This document shows positions 11,691 to 23,490 of a stretch of 64,000 nt of DNA, piece by piece. This DNA comes from Ryuthela nishihirai (taxonomy: Eukaryota; Arthropoda; Arachnida; Araneae; Heptathelidae): assembly GCA_038380435.1 (NCBI GenBank), contig JAWZYU010000025.1, positions 47,004,691 through 47,068,690 on the forward strand, written 5' to 3'. The notes below the pieces were generated by a model. That model saw only the letters and a list, made by a program, of their open reading frames with translations. It searched no databases and was not told where the DNA came from. How positions within the stretch are numbered: the stretch's first letter is position 1; the number at the start of each line of letters is the position of its first letter. Both the position numbers and the translations under genes were made by a program.

Positions 11691-12404
11691 GTTTTGGCTC
11701 TTCGGTGTATATATGATGCTATAAAATTATGCTATTATTATGAAAATTACATTTCATTTTCACTTGTAATGACTTAAAAGTTAAGTTGAAAATAAGCAGG
11801 AAAAAAACTGTAAACTAATTTAATTAATTTGTAAATATGCTATATGATTATATCACATATTAAAATATCAGTGAGGTAAGGAATCCCTGGAGAAGTTGAT
11901 GCAGCAGGCTGTACAAGCATAAAACAACAAAAATGGCTGTTTTAGGAGTTTACCTGTTCCCCTTTGTTGAGGCAAAAAGAGTGAATTAAGAAAAATACAT
12001 TACTCTTTCACATCCCTCATCTTTATGTACTAAAATGTTTGCACTTTTTTTAATTGGTGAATAAATAGTAAAAAAAGAAAAAAATTATTTCTTACATCCT
12101 GAGATTTGTATTTTATTTTAAAAGTGTGTGATCTCTTAGACCACTGTTTGAATTAGCTAAAACATGTTAAATAATTCTTATATGTTAGAGATTTTTTGTT
12201 ACACAAATTAAAATAGCTTCAAGTTCTCTACCATTGAGAAATAAATTGCTATATAAACATCAAATTAATAGAAAATTAACATCACAAGCTAATGTTTTCA
12301 ACTAGTAAATTCTTGTAATAATTACAGAGGTGCCAGTTTACTTTCTGTTTTTGGCAAAGTTCTTTGTTTAGTAGAGTTATGAATTTGGTTAACAGATTAC
12401 TTCA

Positions 12405-12905
12405 AGATGAACAATGTGGCTTCAGAAATGGTAGGGTTGCACAGACTGCAATATTTTCACTGAGGGAGGATTCCTGAGAAACATTTAGTTAAAAAATTGT
12501 AGTTAGTAGCTATATAGATTTCAAAAAGGCATTTAATATTGGTTAACATATTTTATGTTTTATCATAAGGTTTTATGGAATACACAAAACATTAATATAA
12601 TATGGCTCTATAATACACTACTGAGTTGTATGCAAGAATTAGTAAGCCTGCAGTGAATAGTTTAGCATTATAACTGCATTGGTTTGGCCATGTTGAACTA
12701 CAGATTGGTGAATAGAGTAATGAACAGTGTGCTTAAAGGTCTCAGAAGAGGAAGGAATAGAATATGGTGGGTGGACAATGTCATATAAGACTTTATTAGA
12801 TTGGGCTGCAGTGGCCAAATGCAGTAGCTGTTCCTCAGGATAGATGCATGTAGAGAGCTAAATTATATTCTGGGTGGAATACTGTGGCCTATGGCTGCTT
12901 GCAGA
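12405..12905 (+). pseudogene. Decayed LINE reverse transcriptase fragment (same family as 31.1 kb)
   Basis: Near 12409 the reading EQCGFRNGR…QTAIFSLRE is the RT fingers motif, and atagatttcaaaaaggcattt gives IDFKKAF, the first catalytic region. The 3' part (ttggtttggccatgttgaac, cagtgtgcttaaaggtctcag) aligns with the copy at 31101-32196 and ends in cctatggctgcttg. Internally deleted and full of stops. Confidence 0.75.
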
Positions 12906-13236
12906 TTATGTGTATATATATATACACACATAAATTAGAAACCTATGAAGTATCTTTGTAAGTATACTTATTCACAAGTGGAGAAATTAGGGAATAATTT
13001 CCCCTTAATTAGGGAGAATAAATATGATTAAAATTTAAAAGTTGGATACGTATAAAAATTAATCTGTTGACAACAAATAATACATTATTAAAACAGGTGA
13101 TACATCACTGAACTTGTAAATTAAGTATCAATGTAAAAAGACAAGTTCATTTCTGAGTTAGATTACTAAGAGTTAAGTTAGAAAATATCCCTTCATTAGA
13201 ATATCAGAAAAATGTCACCTAACTGATTCTCATATA

Positions 13237-14648
13237 CACTGATGGCCATTAAAAGTGCAACATCAGGAAGAACTCATCAGATTGTCCTGAAATATGCAAG
13301 ATGGATATCCAATGGGAGAACATGTAAATAATTCAAAGCTCAGTACATACGCACATCATGTGTGACAGTAATGCCCCCTGGAAGTGGTATAAGAGGAGAT
13401 TACAAAGAGCCAGTGTAAAGCACTGGAATTGTGTTTGCTTGCAGTTCTTGTGCACTAAAGGATCAAGTATGCCCTGTCGAAGAACACAGCATCCATACAA
13501 CCAGGTTTCCAACTTTGATAGAGGGAGAATTGTGGTATTACGGGAAGGTGGATTATCGCACCGAGAAATTGGTGCTCATGTTGGACGGAATGCTACCACA
13601 GTGATGAGAATATGGCGTCAGTGGGTAGAGGAGGAACGAACTCGCTGACGTGAGGGATCTCAACGGCCCTGTCACACAAACAAACGAGAGGAAAGACATT
13701 TCATGCACATGGCTTTGAATGATCGTACAGCCACATCAAACACCTCAGCTCAACAGTTAGGGTGTGTTGCACATCAACCAGTGTCTGCACCTATGGTTCG
13801 ACGTAGTCTGCAGCATCAGGGCATCTTTGCTAGGCGGCCATTGCTTCGGCTATCATTGACTCTACAACACAGGTGAATGTGACTGCAATGGTGCCAAGAA
13901 TGTCGTGCATGGATGTGTGAGTGGCATCGCATTGTCTTTTCAGACGAATTCCACTTCAGTATGCAGCACCATGATGGACGAGTCCATATCTGGTAGTACC
14001 ATGGCTACAGGCTCAGTGAGATATGCATGATGCAATGCCATTCAGGTCCGGCCCCTGGTATTATGGTATGGGCTGCCATTGGACTCCACTCATGCATGTA
14101 CCTCGTATGCATTACCGGTACTTTGCACAGCCAGCATTACATCACTGAGGTTTTGGAGCCTCTGGTCATTCCTTATCTTCAAGGGTTCTTTGGTGCCATT
14201 TACCAACAGGACAATGCCCAACCACATATGGCATGCATCATCCAAAAATTCCTGCAGAGCCACCATGTGACACTTCTGCCTTGGCCTGCAAGTTCACCGG
14301 ATCTGTCCCCAATTGAACATGTCTGGTCCATGATCTCACGACGACTAGCACACCAGACACCAGGAGCTGCTACAACGGATGAACTTTGGGTACATATCGA
14401 AACTGCATGGACTGACATTCCCCAAACAACACACATCTGATGTCTCATTCTCTCAATGCTGGACCGTATAGTAGCGGTTATTACCGCTCATGGTGGCTAC
14501 ATAAGATACTGATTTCTTTGAATTCCACAAGTCTAACTGAGTTGTATTTGCAATTATTTGATCCTTGTAACATAAGCTATGTGTTCACTAAATATGGCTT
14601 TCATATCTCTTGTCTTTCCTGGTATTGGACTTTTAATGGCCAGTAGTG
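13237..14648 (+). mobile_element. Tc1-like DD34E transposon, nearly complete but with stops
   Basis: 1412 bp bounded by TA on both sides and by terminal inverted repeats (cactgatggccattaaaagt at the left; cactactggccattaaaagt as complement at the right). The transposase (about 13470-14440) reads N-terminal HTH (FDRGRIVVLREGGLSHREIG), then IVFSDEFHF, GIMVWAAIG, YQQDNAQPH and SPDLSPIEHVW. Exactly 34 residues separate the second Asp and the Glu, so it is DD34E. In-frame stops near 13647, 13876 and 13996 inactivate it. Substitutions are few, so it is one of the younger transposons here. Confidence 0.92.
13468..14440 (+). pseudogene. Tc1-like transposase with in-frame stops
   Basis: Coding region of the element at 13237-14648. 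It starts near ATG 13468 (MPCRRTQHPYNQVSNFDRGR) and ends at TGA 14438. Three or more stops interrupt an otherwise consistent frame, and all three DDE catalytic residues are still encoded. It would be a nuclear cut-and-paste transposase if intact. Confidence 0.88.
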
Positions 14649-15159
14649 TATTTACAACTGCAAGAATGAAAGCCAGCTAAGGCCAAATGACATCACAAAA
14701 TAATTTAATGTGTCCAGATATTTGATCTCTATGTTTTAGAGACAATAGAAAAAGATAGGTGATTATTATCCAAAGATCAGTACAAAGTCATTCCAGAGTT
14801 ACAATACCCCAAGATGATAGGTCCCTGGCTCTAATTGACAGGCTGCCTAATGAGACCTAGTGAACTTTCTTCAGAGAATTCTGTCAACAGGAAGAGCAAT
14901 ATCATGCTGCACTAAAGCAAAATTGTTTCAAGAGGTGTAATCTCTATGCAAGATAGACAATCGACTGTGTCCTTTTATATCTGTCATGAAATATTTACAG
15001 GCTTCACTCCTGTCTGAATCAGTTGCTCCTGGTGCACCCAGATTGAATTTATGGTTATCAGTGTGTAAAGTTGTTCCCCATCCCACTGCCCTTTCAAGTA
15101 TGGGTTTCAAGGTGGCATCCAACATGCTAATTGACAGAATAATACAGAGGAAAAATTAT

Positions 15160-15245
15160 CATTAACCAGGTGAGATCTGAACCCACAATCTCCTGATAAC
15201 ATGTCACGTGCTCTGACCACTGAGCTACCGGCTACCGAGCAATTA
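15160..15245 (-). repeat. SINE C head (tRNA-like)
   Basis: Reverse copy: tagctcagtggtcagagcac and B box gtgggttcagatctc. Flanks show no clear duplication. Confidence 0.65.
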
Positions 15246-15304
15246 TCCTCTATTAGTGGTTTCAAGCATTACACCATAGAGTAGTCATTGGAAATGTAAT
15301 TGAC

Positions 15305-16130
15305 GGCACTGGTCCAAAAGGCACTTTCCAGTTGGACTTGGAAATTGAAAAAAATTGTGAACATCCTCTTCCTTGAGTGAAAGTCTTATCAGAGGATTTG
15401 GGGACATGGCTCATCTTCCGCAACCCGTTGTCGATCTTTCTGGGAAATGTGTAGCAATAAAATACAGCTCATCGCCTGTGACGATGTCTGTTAACCGTTT
15501 GGGGCTACTAGGTTTAAACATTTCCAGCATCTCCTTGCACGAGTCGACTCTAGCCCTTTTTTGTTGTTCTGTCAGTTTGTGCGGTACCTATTTGGCACAG
15601 ATCTTTCAGAATATTGATGAATAATTGTTTCCACACTGCCAATCAATACACTGACATCTAAACGATGATATGAGGGTTTTCTTTAATGAGTTCACGAACA
15701 GCAGCAGTGGTTCTTCATTCATGATCTCCTTCAGTCTTCCTGCATGAGGGGTCTTCACAGCTCTGCTGTCCTTCTCTGAATTCGCACATCCATCCTGTAA
15801 ATCCCAATCAGTGCCATATGAACATTCATGATCCCCATATACTTATGATAAATCGGCATGAATTTTTTTGGTGTTGTCCTCAAGCTGCATCCTTGTGAAA
15901 ATGTAAAATCTTCTGTCTTCAATACACCCCATAGCAACAAAGCAGATTTCTCACAGGCCGAACTTTATGTGCCACCAACGAAGAACAAAACTATGATACA
16001 GCCTTTGCTTTTAACTCGTAATAGAAAGTTTTGACAAGCTTTCAAGCAAATCATAGCTCGTTAACATCAGAGGAACGAGTGCAAATCTACACATGTCAAG
16101 AAGATTTTGAAAGCTCTCCATAATCCTGAC
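15305..16130 (-). pseudogene. Mariner-like transposase pseudogene
   Basis: Minus-strand remains of a mariner-type transposase. N-terminal part: an IHADLS…GDHECSYGTDW segment with a K-T-P-H-A-G-R-L box, matching the HTH region of mariner transposases. Central part (about 15400-15600): VPHKLTEQQKRARVDSCKEM followed by VTGDEL, the first catalytic Asp region. The reading is broken by frameshifts and stops, and the C-terminal catalytic block is missing. It ends about 140 bp from the donor side of the LRP4 propeller exon. Confidence 0.75.
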
Positions 16131-16267
16131 AAAGGACGAATCCAGCTCAAGTACTCACTTATGCAATCTATGCACCTGTGATGAACTTGTGGGAAATATG
16201 CATGCATGCTTATATAGAAATATGTATATTTAATTAAATATACTAAGTGATAACAGTAAACACTAAC

Positions 16268-16655
16268 CCTTCTTCTGGGTTAACTATGATTGCTCTTGGC
16301 TTATCAAGCTCCTTCCAGATCAGCGCTCTGCGCATGGATCCATCAAGATTGGCCACCTCTATTCGTGATGTTCCTGAATCAGTCCACAATATTTTGTCTC
16401 CAACCCAATCAACAGCTAAACCACCTGGACTTGTCAAACCAACAGTTACAACATCCGTAACATCTGATCCATTAAGAAAAGCTGAGCGTATCACATCTGC
16501 TGTAATGTCAGACCAGAAGATGCGCCCACTGGATGAATGGAAATCCACAGCAATCGCATTGTGCAAACCACTAAGGACAGACGTATATTCCACACTGTCT
16601 AATGTCACACGCCTAATGTCAGCTCTATTTGCAAATACTATGTAAGGCTCTGGAC
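16268..16655 (-). CDS. LRP4: LRP4 exon: first blades of first YWTD beta-propeller
   Basis: 388 bp, the largest exon here. Acceptor AG at 16656-16657 (tattacag), donor GT at 16266-16267 (GAAGG|GTTAGT). The donor is placed at GAAGG because this keeps the reading EEG-TLYWTDW with the next exon. The product starts [20 protein letters not shown], the usual opening of an LDLR-family propeller, and includes GRIFWSD and [20 protein letters not shown], ending with [12 protein letters not shown]. With the next two exons it completes the propeller, with five YWTD-type motifs in all (FWSD, LWTD, YWTD, YWAD, FWTD). An opposite-strand open frame at 16247-16645 is only a shadow of it. Confidence 0.94.
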
Positions 16656-17092
16656 CTGTAATAAATAAGAAAATAAAATGTACTTATTCATTATTACTAT
16701 AGAAATTACAATATTAAAATTATTCATACACAAGCACAGATAACTGCATTATTGAAACTAAAAATTGCATGTGATGAAAATTGTGGAAAAACTCAGTATT
16801 TAATATACATTAACATGTTTTATCAGAAAACAATCTGAAGTAGTAATATTGTTTATGGAAATAAGATTCAAAAGAAAACAGTGAGTAAAAGTCAAAATAT
16901 CATTAGTTCAATGGAAGAATACTCTGGCATGTTTCTGAAGAGATCCTGGTTCAATTTGTCGGTGAAATGTTTTCCACAAAATATTTATTGATGATTTAAG
17001 CAATATATTTCCACCCAAAACGTGGAAAATTTTCAAATAAAACAAGTGGAATCAGTTCCAAATATAGATGCCAGCACTAAAATATTGATACC

Positions 17093-17204
17093 TGCAGTGA
17101 CACGAAGGTTGCCACATCAGTAATTTCTAAAAAAAATCGTTGCCAGATATTTTTTCTGAATTCTGCAATCAACCATAGTGTTCGGATACTTTTTTGAGCG
17201 ACTG
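17093..17204. repeat. Foldback element M1, solo right half
   Basis: Matches the right arm of the M1 family (cacgaaggttgccac … gttcggatacttttttgagc … gactgta) and ends at TA 17205-17206. The left arm is absent. Confidence 0.8.
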
Positions 17205-18969
17205 TACCCAAGGGGAGGTTATGGCCCACTTCAGGGTTGGGTTGAGTTACCACTAAGCAGGATTTGTTTTTGCACACACTTGGTATGCTACTACCGACTG
17301 AGCCACCCCTCCCCCACCTAATTGAAGTTTTAAATAATGTATATTTTCTGTGGAACTCCCTGAAAATTAGAGCCCCCAAGACATCAACCCCCTATCTCGC
17401 TTCTTCTTATTAGACTCAAACATGAAAAAAAAAGAAACGTCAGGTATGCCACTGAATACCTGAATTATCTAACATTGATTTAAGTATATGCAGAAATGCA
17501 ATGTTACAGTGTTAAATTTAGAGATCAATTAGAATTTCTAGATGACATGGCATTCATATAACTGATAACTGGGACTGGGATTAACTTGATAACTTGGATT
17601 AACTAGATAACTTGATAACTGGGATTTATCAAGCAGTGCACAAGCAAATGGTGGTGGAACTTTGATAGTTGGTTGGATAAATTATGACAATGCATGGATT
17701 AGCACCAATTAACTGGATACAAAACATTTAAAAAAGAAATTATTTTACTTTAAAAGTAAAAAAGTTCTTTAACAGTAGTCACTGAAGTATGACCACTCAG
17801 CCCCATGTTTTGTCAATGGGAAATTAATTTCATAGATTTATAATTCTAAAATAAGCATTTTATGAAAAAATACACTGAGGATACTTCCCAAATGTTTCAG
17901 TTCTCTTCACAGTTATGGTTATCATTGTTTGAAGACTTATCCCATGTCTACAAGTAGAATTTGCAAAGTGTTACATTTATTTTCTATTTTTTCCATAATT
18001 TTTGTCTCTCTTGTTCAGCTTCACTATAAACTGTAAGCAATCATTTACCTGTTGAGCAGTTTTGGTGACACCCATGCCTTACTCGCCTCCTCCCACCACC
18101 ATCACATGGTCCCGGAGTGAGAGTGCAGAGTTGTGGTAGGGGAATACACTTGAAAAAGGAGGTTAACGGATGCCCCAAAAATGCATCGCTTGAGACCTGT
18201 TGCCCAATAATTACAACAGAACAGGGTTGGCAGAAATCAGTACCAAAACTGAACAACAGGTATAACAAGAGAGTGGCTAGGGATAATTTTTTAAGAACTC
18301 AATCGTAGCCTTAAGACATCTATACCTGAATTATCTAACAATGATTTAAGTATATGCAGAAAAGCATATAAACATAAAACACTTATTTAAAAAGTTGTAG
18401 AACTTTGAAGTTAGCGTCTCAATGACATAATGGGGTGGTCATAATTCAATGATCACTCAAGTATATATACAGTAATTGCTTGTGAACTTCTAACAGATAA
18501 GACCATATATTGTATACAGTGAAACCAACTACGTAAGGGTGGGAAGTTGGCTTAGTCATCCCACCACTAATATATTAGAGCCAAGGTAGAAGTAGTCAAC
18601 AAGACCGTAGTTTTGTTTGAAGTAATGAAGTACTCTGGAAATAACACAATCAATTTGGCAGATAGGCCAATGTTTCTTAAACTGTGTTTCACAAAGAACT
18701 CATTGGGGTTCCGCAAAACCTTTGGAAAATATACAATAATTAACAAGAATTATATTTTGTTATTAAAATAAGATATAATGGTAGACCTTGAATGTATATT
18801 GTCGTTTTTCTGTTGTCATGTTTCGTAAAACGTTTTTTTTTTCAAGAACATTTTCATAGGGGTTCCACATAAAAATATTGTTTAGGGTTCAGTTTAAAAA
18901 ACCCTGATATAGACAACAAAGCTACCAAGCTGATGAGGAAACTGCTTTGTAACCATGTTCACTAATGTA

Positions 18970-19052
18970 TTGGGTCAGGTGGGATCTGAAACCATGACCT
19001 CCTGAAAACATTTCAGGTGCTCTTCTGCTGAGCTACCAGACATTGACCAATC
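18970..19052 (-). repeat. SINE C head (tRNA-like)
   Basis: Reverse copy with tagctcagcagaagagcacc and a damaged B box (atggtttcagatccc). Confidence 0.6.
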
Positions 19053-19315
19053 TGTTTTCTGTTGTAGTCCAAGCCATACATCAATCACACATAAGCTGTC
19101 TTAACTGCTGTTGCAGAGCTCATTACAGAGCACTCGTGTGAAGGTGCGTATGACCAGCTACACTACCATTCTGACCTTGATTATTTTTTTTGCTTTTTTT
19201 TCTGAGCATATCTCACTTACAGGTACACAGGCACTGTTGGTATGAATTATTAAGTAACCTTCTTATACATTTTAATCCACAGCACTTTGCTATTACAAGG
19301 TATTTAGCCACAGCC

Positions 19316-19510
19316 GTCCCGTGGCCGAGTGGTTAGCACGCTTGGCTACTGATCTAAGGGACCTGGGTTCGAGCCCCGGATTAGGCATGGATGTGTGTGT
19401 GTCGTTTTTCTGCTGAGGTCCTGCCATCCTCTCAGATCTTCTACTTTGGCATATAAACTGACAGGCTCCTGTCAGACCTCTCTGGCAAGCAGCTGCTTGA
19501 GGGCGTATTA
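19316..19510 (+). repeat. SINE B, full length
   Basis: Head gtggccgagtggttagcacg with B box gggttcgagcccc, body tgctgaggtcctgccatcct, 3' end gcagctgcttgagggcgtatt. One of the best-preserved copies of this family. Confidence 0.88.
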
Positions 19511-21075
19511 ATTAATTTATTAATAAATGATGTTGAAGTATATTGATGTTATTTGGACACAGAGGATAAAGGTATGTATTCAAAGTCATTGATTGGCTCA
19601 GGACAGCTTCAAACTTTTCCCAAACTACACCATAATTTGTAAGCAGTGATGAGAATGAATGAGACGTCCTTTAGCATGGTGAATGATAGAGGGTTCCGCC
19701 AGATGAAATCCCCATAGGCAACACACAATGGCATTCTTAAGCATGCTTCTTCACTGAATACATATTGAATAGAAATAAAATGAGTCAAATACTCAAGAAT
19801 AATGTTAATGATTTTTTTAATTCTTAATTTGTTTTTAATTACATTATTCAATTTTTATTGCAGTGCATTTTTTGGCTTAATATATTATAATAATAAGTTC
19901 TTAATTTATTCAGAAAAGAGATATTTATGTGACAAAGTGAATTAAAATATTGAAGCGATTTGATGCTCTGGCTCTCCACCTGGAAATGTGCATGCATTAC
20001 AGGACACATTAATGCATGGATAGCACTACCATAGGACATCCTGCAACAATTTGTGGAATCCATGCCCCAATGTGTATGTGCTGTATTATGGGCAAAAGGT
20101 GGCCCACAAGGTATTCAGTAGGTATTGCTAATGCACAGCCAATTCAGTGTATATATATATATATTAGTGATAACCAGATACCAAAAAATACAGGGTACCA
20201 TGTACGAGGTGAAGCAAAAAAAAAAAAAAAATTAATTGGCAGGGTAGGTTGAATCAATTTGGTTCAAATGATGAACTTGTGTACTGATAGCAACAATTCA
20301 CGTGTTCATGATACAGGAATAGTATGATATAAACCTATAACATTTTAGTTTTTCCTATATGTGCTAGTTTTAATCTTCTAGAGTGAGAAGTGCTCGTAAA
20401 AAGAAGCCTTAAAGCATACATTATGTCAGTTGGACTTTTTCCTCCCTCTGACTGGTTAATTTTCATTAAAATAACTCTTTCTACCCATGAACCAAAACAT
20501 TAGCAGAAATTCTTAATTTTGCCATTTTCTTTTCTGAAATTAAATGTGCAAAAATTACAAGATAAAATAGTTTTACTAAATTTTTCATACTCTGAACTTA
20601 TAAAGAATTTACTGATTTAAAATACTGAAAAATTATAATGAATTCTAATTTTATAAGATGAAAAATGCAGTTTTCTACATAGTCTTTTATAAACTCTCCA
20701 TAATTAACATTTTGACTGCACTTCTAATTCATTTTTTACTAACGGTTTTATGAAGTTCTACAAGCTGTTACTGGTAACCTGTTGTTAAGTATAATTATGC
20801 ATATTATGCCAAATGTTATTTCATAGTTCAGTTTAAATTTCGTTAACCTTTTTTTTAATTTTTATAATTAAAATAGCATTTCTCTGATTGTTTTTGCTGG
20901 CTAAAGAGTAAAAATAAAATATTAAATCCCATTTTATTTTATTATCCATTTTTTCTCATGAGAGATCCAATACCCAGCACCTGATACACATAATTTCTGG
21001 GTACTGGAAATATGACCAGGTAATTGCCGGGTACCAAGTTCATCATTTATATATATATATACAATTTTAACATAC

Positions 21076-21201
21076 CTGTAGCTTTACATCTGCGTTTATC
21101 ATCCTTTAGCTTATATCCTTTCACACAAAAGCACTGAAATCCAGGTACTGTATTTTGACACTCTTGACTGCAAGCTCCATCATCATGACATTCATCAACA
21201 T
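21076..21201 (-). CDS. LRP4: LRP4 exon: calcium-binding EGF domain before first propeller
   Basis: 126 bp, phase 1 at both ends. Acceptor AG at 21202-21203 (ttgttgcag), donor GT at 21074-21075 (ACAG|GTATG). The module begins DVDEC, the calcium-binding EGF signature, and has six cysteines ending in RRC-KATG. The stretch from the third to the fifth cysteine (C-Q-N-T-V-P-G-F-Q-C-F-C) fits the Asp/Asn beta-hydroxylation consensus of cbEGF domains. It directly precedes the propeller exon, the normal EGF-CA then propeller order of LRP4, LDLR and VLDLR. Acts extracellularly. Confidence 0.9.
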
Positions 21202-21524
21202 CTGCAACAATTGAACACACTTCCTTTAGTTAAAACAAAATGTAAAATTCTGCCTTTTAATCTTTTAAAAGCATTAGTCAGTAAAAACATTTTCTAAGAA
21301 ACAAATGCAAAATTTATATTTGAAACATTTATCAATGCGATTTTTTATATATTTCCAGAAGACACAAATGATATTACTTTAAAAAAATACCATCACATGC
21401 TATTCCAATTATAGCTATTAATATATAATAATCTTAAAAAATTTTAAAAACATATTTTCAGAATAACTCGTAGAAATGTATTCCTTTCAGAAAACTTTTC
21501 AACTATGCATGAACTCATATAAAA

Positions 21525-21785
21525 TCCTCAAGCAGCCATGGGCTATAAAGGTCCAACCAGACTGTGCAATTTATTTGTCCAAATGTACTTGTTCTAAGCT
21601 ACAGCTGCTGCATTTGGCCACTGTAGGCCATTTATAGCAAAATCCTTTTTGACATTGTCTTCTCACTGCATCCTATGTCTCCTCTTTTCCCTGTTTCACT
21701 ATTCCCCTATTCATCACGCTGTAGTCATGCATATGGGAAACATGGCCAGGCCAATAGTCTCTCTCTCTGCACAATATGCTGCTCA
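21525..21785 (-). repeat. LINE 3' end fragment (same family as 31.1 kb)
   Basis: In reverse orientation it matches the last 260 bp of the LINE at 31101-32196: gcctggccatgtttcccat, then gcacagtctggttggacc and tagcccatggctgcttgagg. Diverged and 5'-truncated. Confidence 0.75.
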
Positions 21786-22984
21786 AATGACATTGCTAAC
21801 CCGTTAGTAGTCTAATTTTATCTCCTATTAATAGGAAACTTATTTCATTAATAATGAAATGCCTAAGGTGCATATTAAAGCAAAGAGGAAAACCCCAGGG
21901 TACAGGTCTAAACTGGATGTTAATCACTTCTCCATTAGGCAGGGTTTTAAAACATTTTTTATTACAATTCAAGTTTAAGCATAAATTCCTACCTATAATC
22001 ATTTTAAAATCCCATTTTTTCATTCATGAAAAAGACCTAAAAGAAGAATTTTTACAAAAGATGAAATAAGGGATAACGGGGAATTTATAGATATGGGATT
22101 AGGAAGAATTAATGTGGTTTCTACATCAATGATTAAAACAATTACAGTATTTACGAAGAATAGTAGAGATAAGGGAATACAGAGAAAATGGATCTGGATC
22201 AACCCCACATATGTAAGATGATTTTATTGTCTTTTAAATTTAGTTTAGAAATTATTATTCTAAGAATGATTAAAGTAAGAGCTAGGATTAGTGTAAGGAA
22301 AAATGACTCCTATTAGTATTACTTTTCATTACATTTCAAATGGAAATAAAATGTACTAATATAATAAAAAGATAAGATCCTCATGAGTAGATAGAGGTAA
22401 ACAAGAAAAAGTCATACTACATCAATAAAGTGTCAATATCAAGTGGAAGCATCAAATCCAAAGTGGTGAGCAGATAAAAGATGAGTTCTTTTAAAAGCTT
22501 TATAAGTACTTCTGAATTTGATTTCCTTTTCAAAGAATGTCTTGAACTTTGTCAAAACATAGAATCCCAAAGTAGAGAGAACAGCAGACTTGCAAAAAAA
22601 AAAGCACAATGCTGTACGATATATTGTTAATGGACACAGAAATGAACCTTTGAGATGGAAATAACTTAATGTCAGAGGTTTAACCTCTTCAGACTCTGTG
22701 TACATTACGAGGTATGTTACATTTTAGAATTATTTTAAACACAAGAAGAAGTGCCTATAGTATTGCAATGTTTGCAAAGCATAGACCAATCTTTAGTATA
22801 CAAGAATGGTTAGAATTTGGTGCCATCTATGGATATAATGTAATCTACATACAATAACATTGATGATACTGTGCCTCACATACTACCCGAACTGCTTGCC
22901 ACTGGTGCCATCTATGTCGGGAATCGGGCCCACGTAAGATGGAAGAAATATTTGCCACTCATGCTCACAGCGTTATATAAATAA

Positions 22985-23160
22985 TTCAGCAATAAAGTAT
23001 CACAGGAAAATATCCTGTAAACAAGAAACACTTGAAATAACTTGCTGAAAAAAATTTGGTTGCCCTGAGTGGAATTCGAACCCACGTCTCCCACTTGAAA
23101 GGTATGATAACCACTACACCATTAGAGACTGACCGTTTTTTTCAACAATGTGACTTATAA
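22985..23160 (-). repeat. SINE D, tRNA-Glu-like head
   Basis: Minus strand: cgcattc-free head with ctctaatggtgtagtggtta (A box) and gtgggttcgaattccac (B box), very like tRNA-Glu. The tail has cagcaagttatttcaagtg and the hairpin ggatattttcctgtgatac. It lies head to head with 23325-23490. Confidence 0.7.
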
Positions 23161-23324
23161 GCATTCCTACATACTTTTGTTGATTCACCATTGGTGTCAT
23201 CTATGTTGGGAATTGGACAGTCAAGCTGCCATATATGATAGAAGAAATATTTGGCAGTTTGGCTGCCCAATTCCCAACATAGATGGTGCCAGTAATAAAA
23301 ATATGTGGGAATGCTTATCAAAAT

Positions 23325-23490
23325 GTTGAAGAAAATGGTTAGTCTCTAATGGTGTAGTGGTTAGCTGTTAACATACCTGGCATGTTTCTTGGAGGTGTGG
23401 GTTCAAATCCCACTCTGGGACACCAAATTTTTTTCAGCTAATTACTTCAAGTGTTTCCAGTTTGCAGGACATTTTCTTGTAATACTTTAC
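23325..23490 (+). repeat. SINE D, forward copy
   Basis: tctctaatggtgtagtggtt and gtgggttcaaatcccac head, tail cagctaattacttcaagtgt. An insertion in the D-loop to anticodon region separates it from a functional tRNA. Between the two SINE D copies lies another inverted repeat (tctatgttgggaattgg near 23201; ccaattcccaacatagatgg near 23267). Confidence 0.7.

Larger units (their letters stand above)
8854..16267 (-). other. LRP4 intron (within propeller), transposon-rich
   Basis: 7.4 kb. Holds a hairpin (8.96-9.11 kb), tandem repeats and SINE C (9.27-9.94 kb), two Tc1-like transposase copies, a GC-rich segment, a decayed LINE and a mariner remnant. The stretches 11.70-12.40 kb and 12.92-13.23 kb show nothing recognisable. 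Confidence 0.75.
16656..21075 (-). other. LRP4 intron (EGF-CA to propeller)
   Basis: 4.4 kb with a half foldback element (17.09-17.20 kb), SINE C (18.97 kb) and SINE B (19.32 kb), plus (TA)n near 20.15 and 21.05 kb. A weak tRNA-Gly-like remnant lies near 16905-16960. The rest is AT-rich with nothing recognised. Confidence 0.7.

Noticed and set aside
16247..16645. 132-codon plus-strand open frame over the propeller exon
   Set aside because: Exact antisense shadow of a strongly conserved LRP4 exon.
16900..16965. tRNA-Gly-like sequence
   Set aside because: Both box motifs are too diverged (gttcaatggaagaatac, ctggttcaatttg) to call more than a weak remnant.
20140..21060. Possible element bounded by (TA)n and gggtacc motifs on both sides
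   Set aside because: The similarity of the two ends is short and imperfect, and the interior holds nothing recognisable.
23063..23140. tRNA-Glu gene on the minus strand
   Set aside because: The head is tRNA-like with A and B boxes, but the acceptor stem does not pair well and it continues into a SINE tail shared with another copy.
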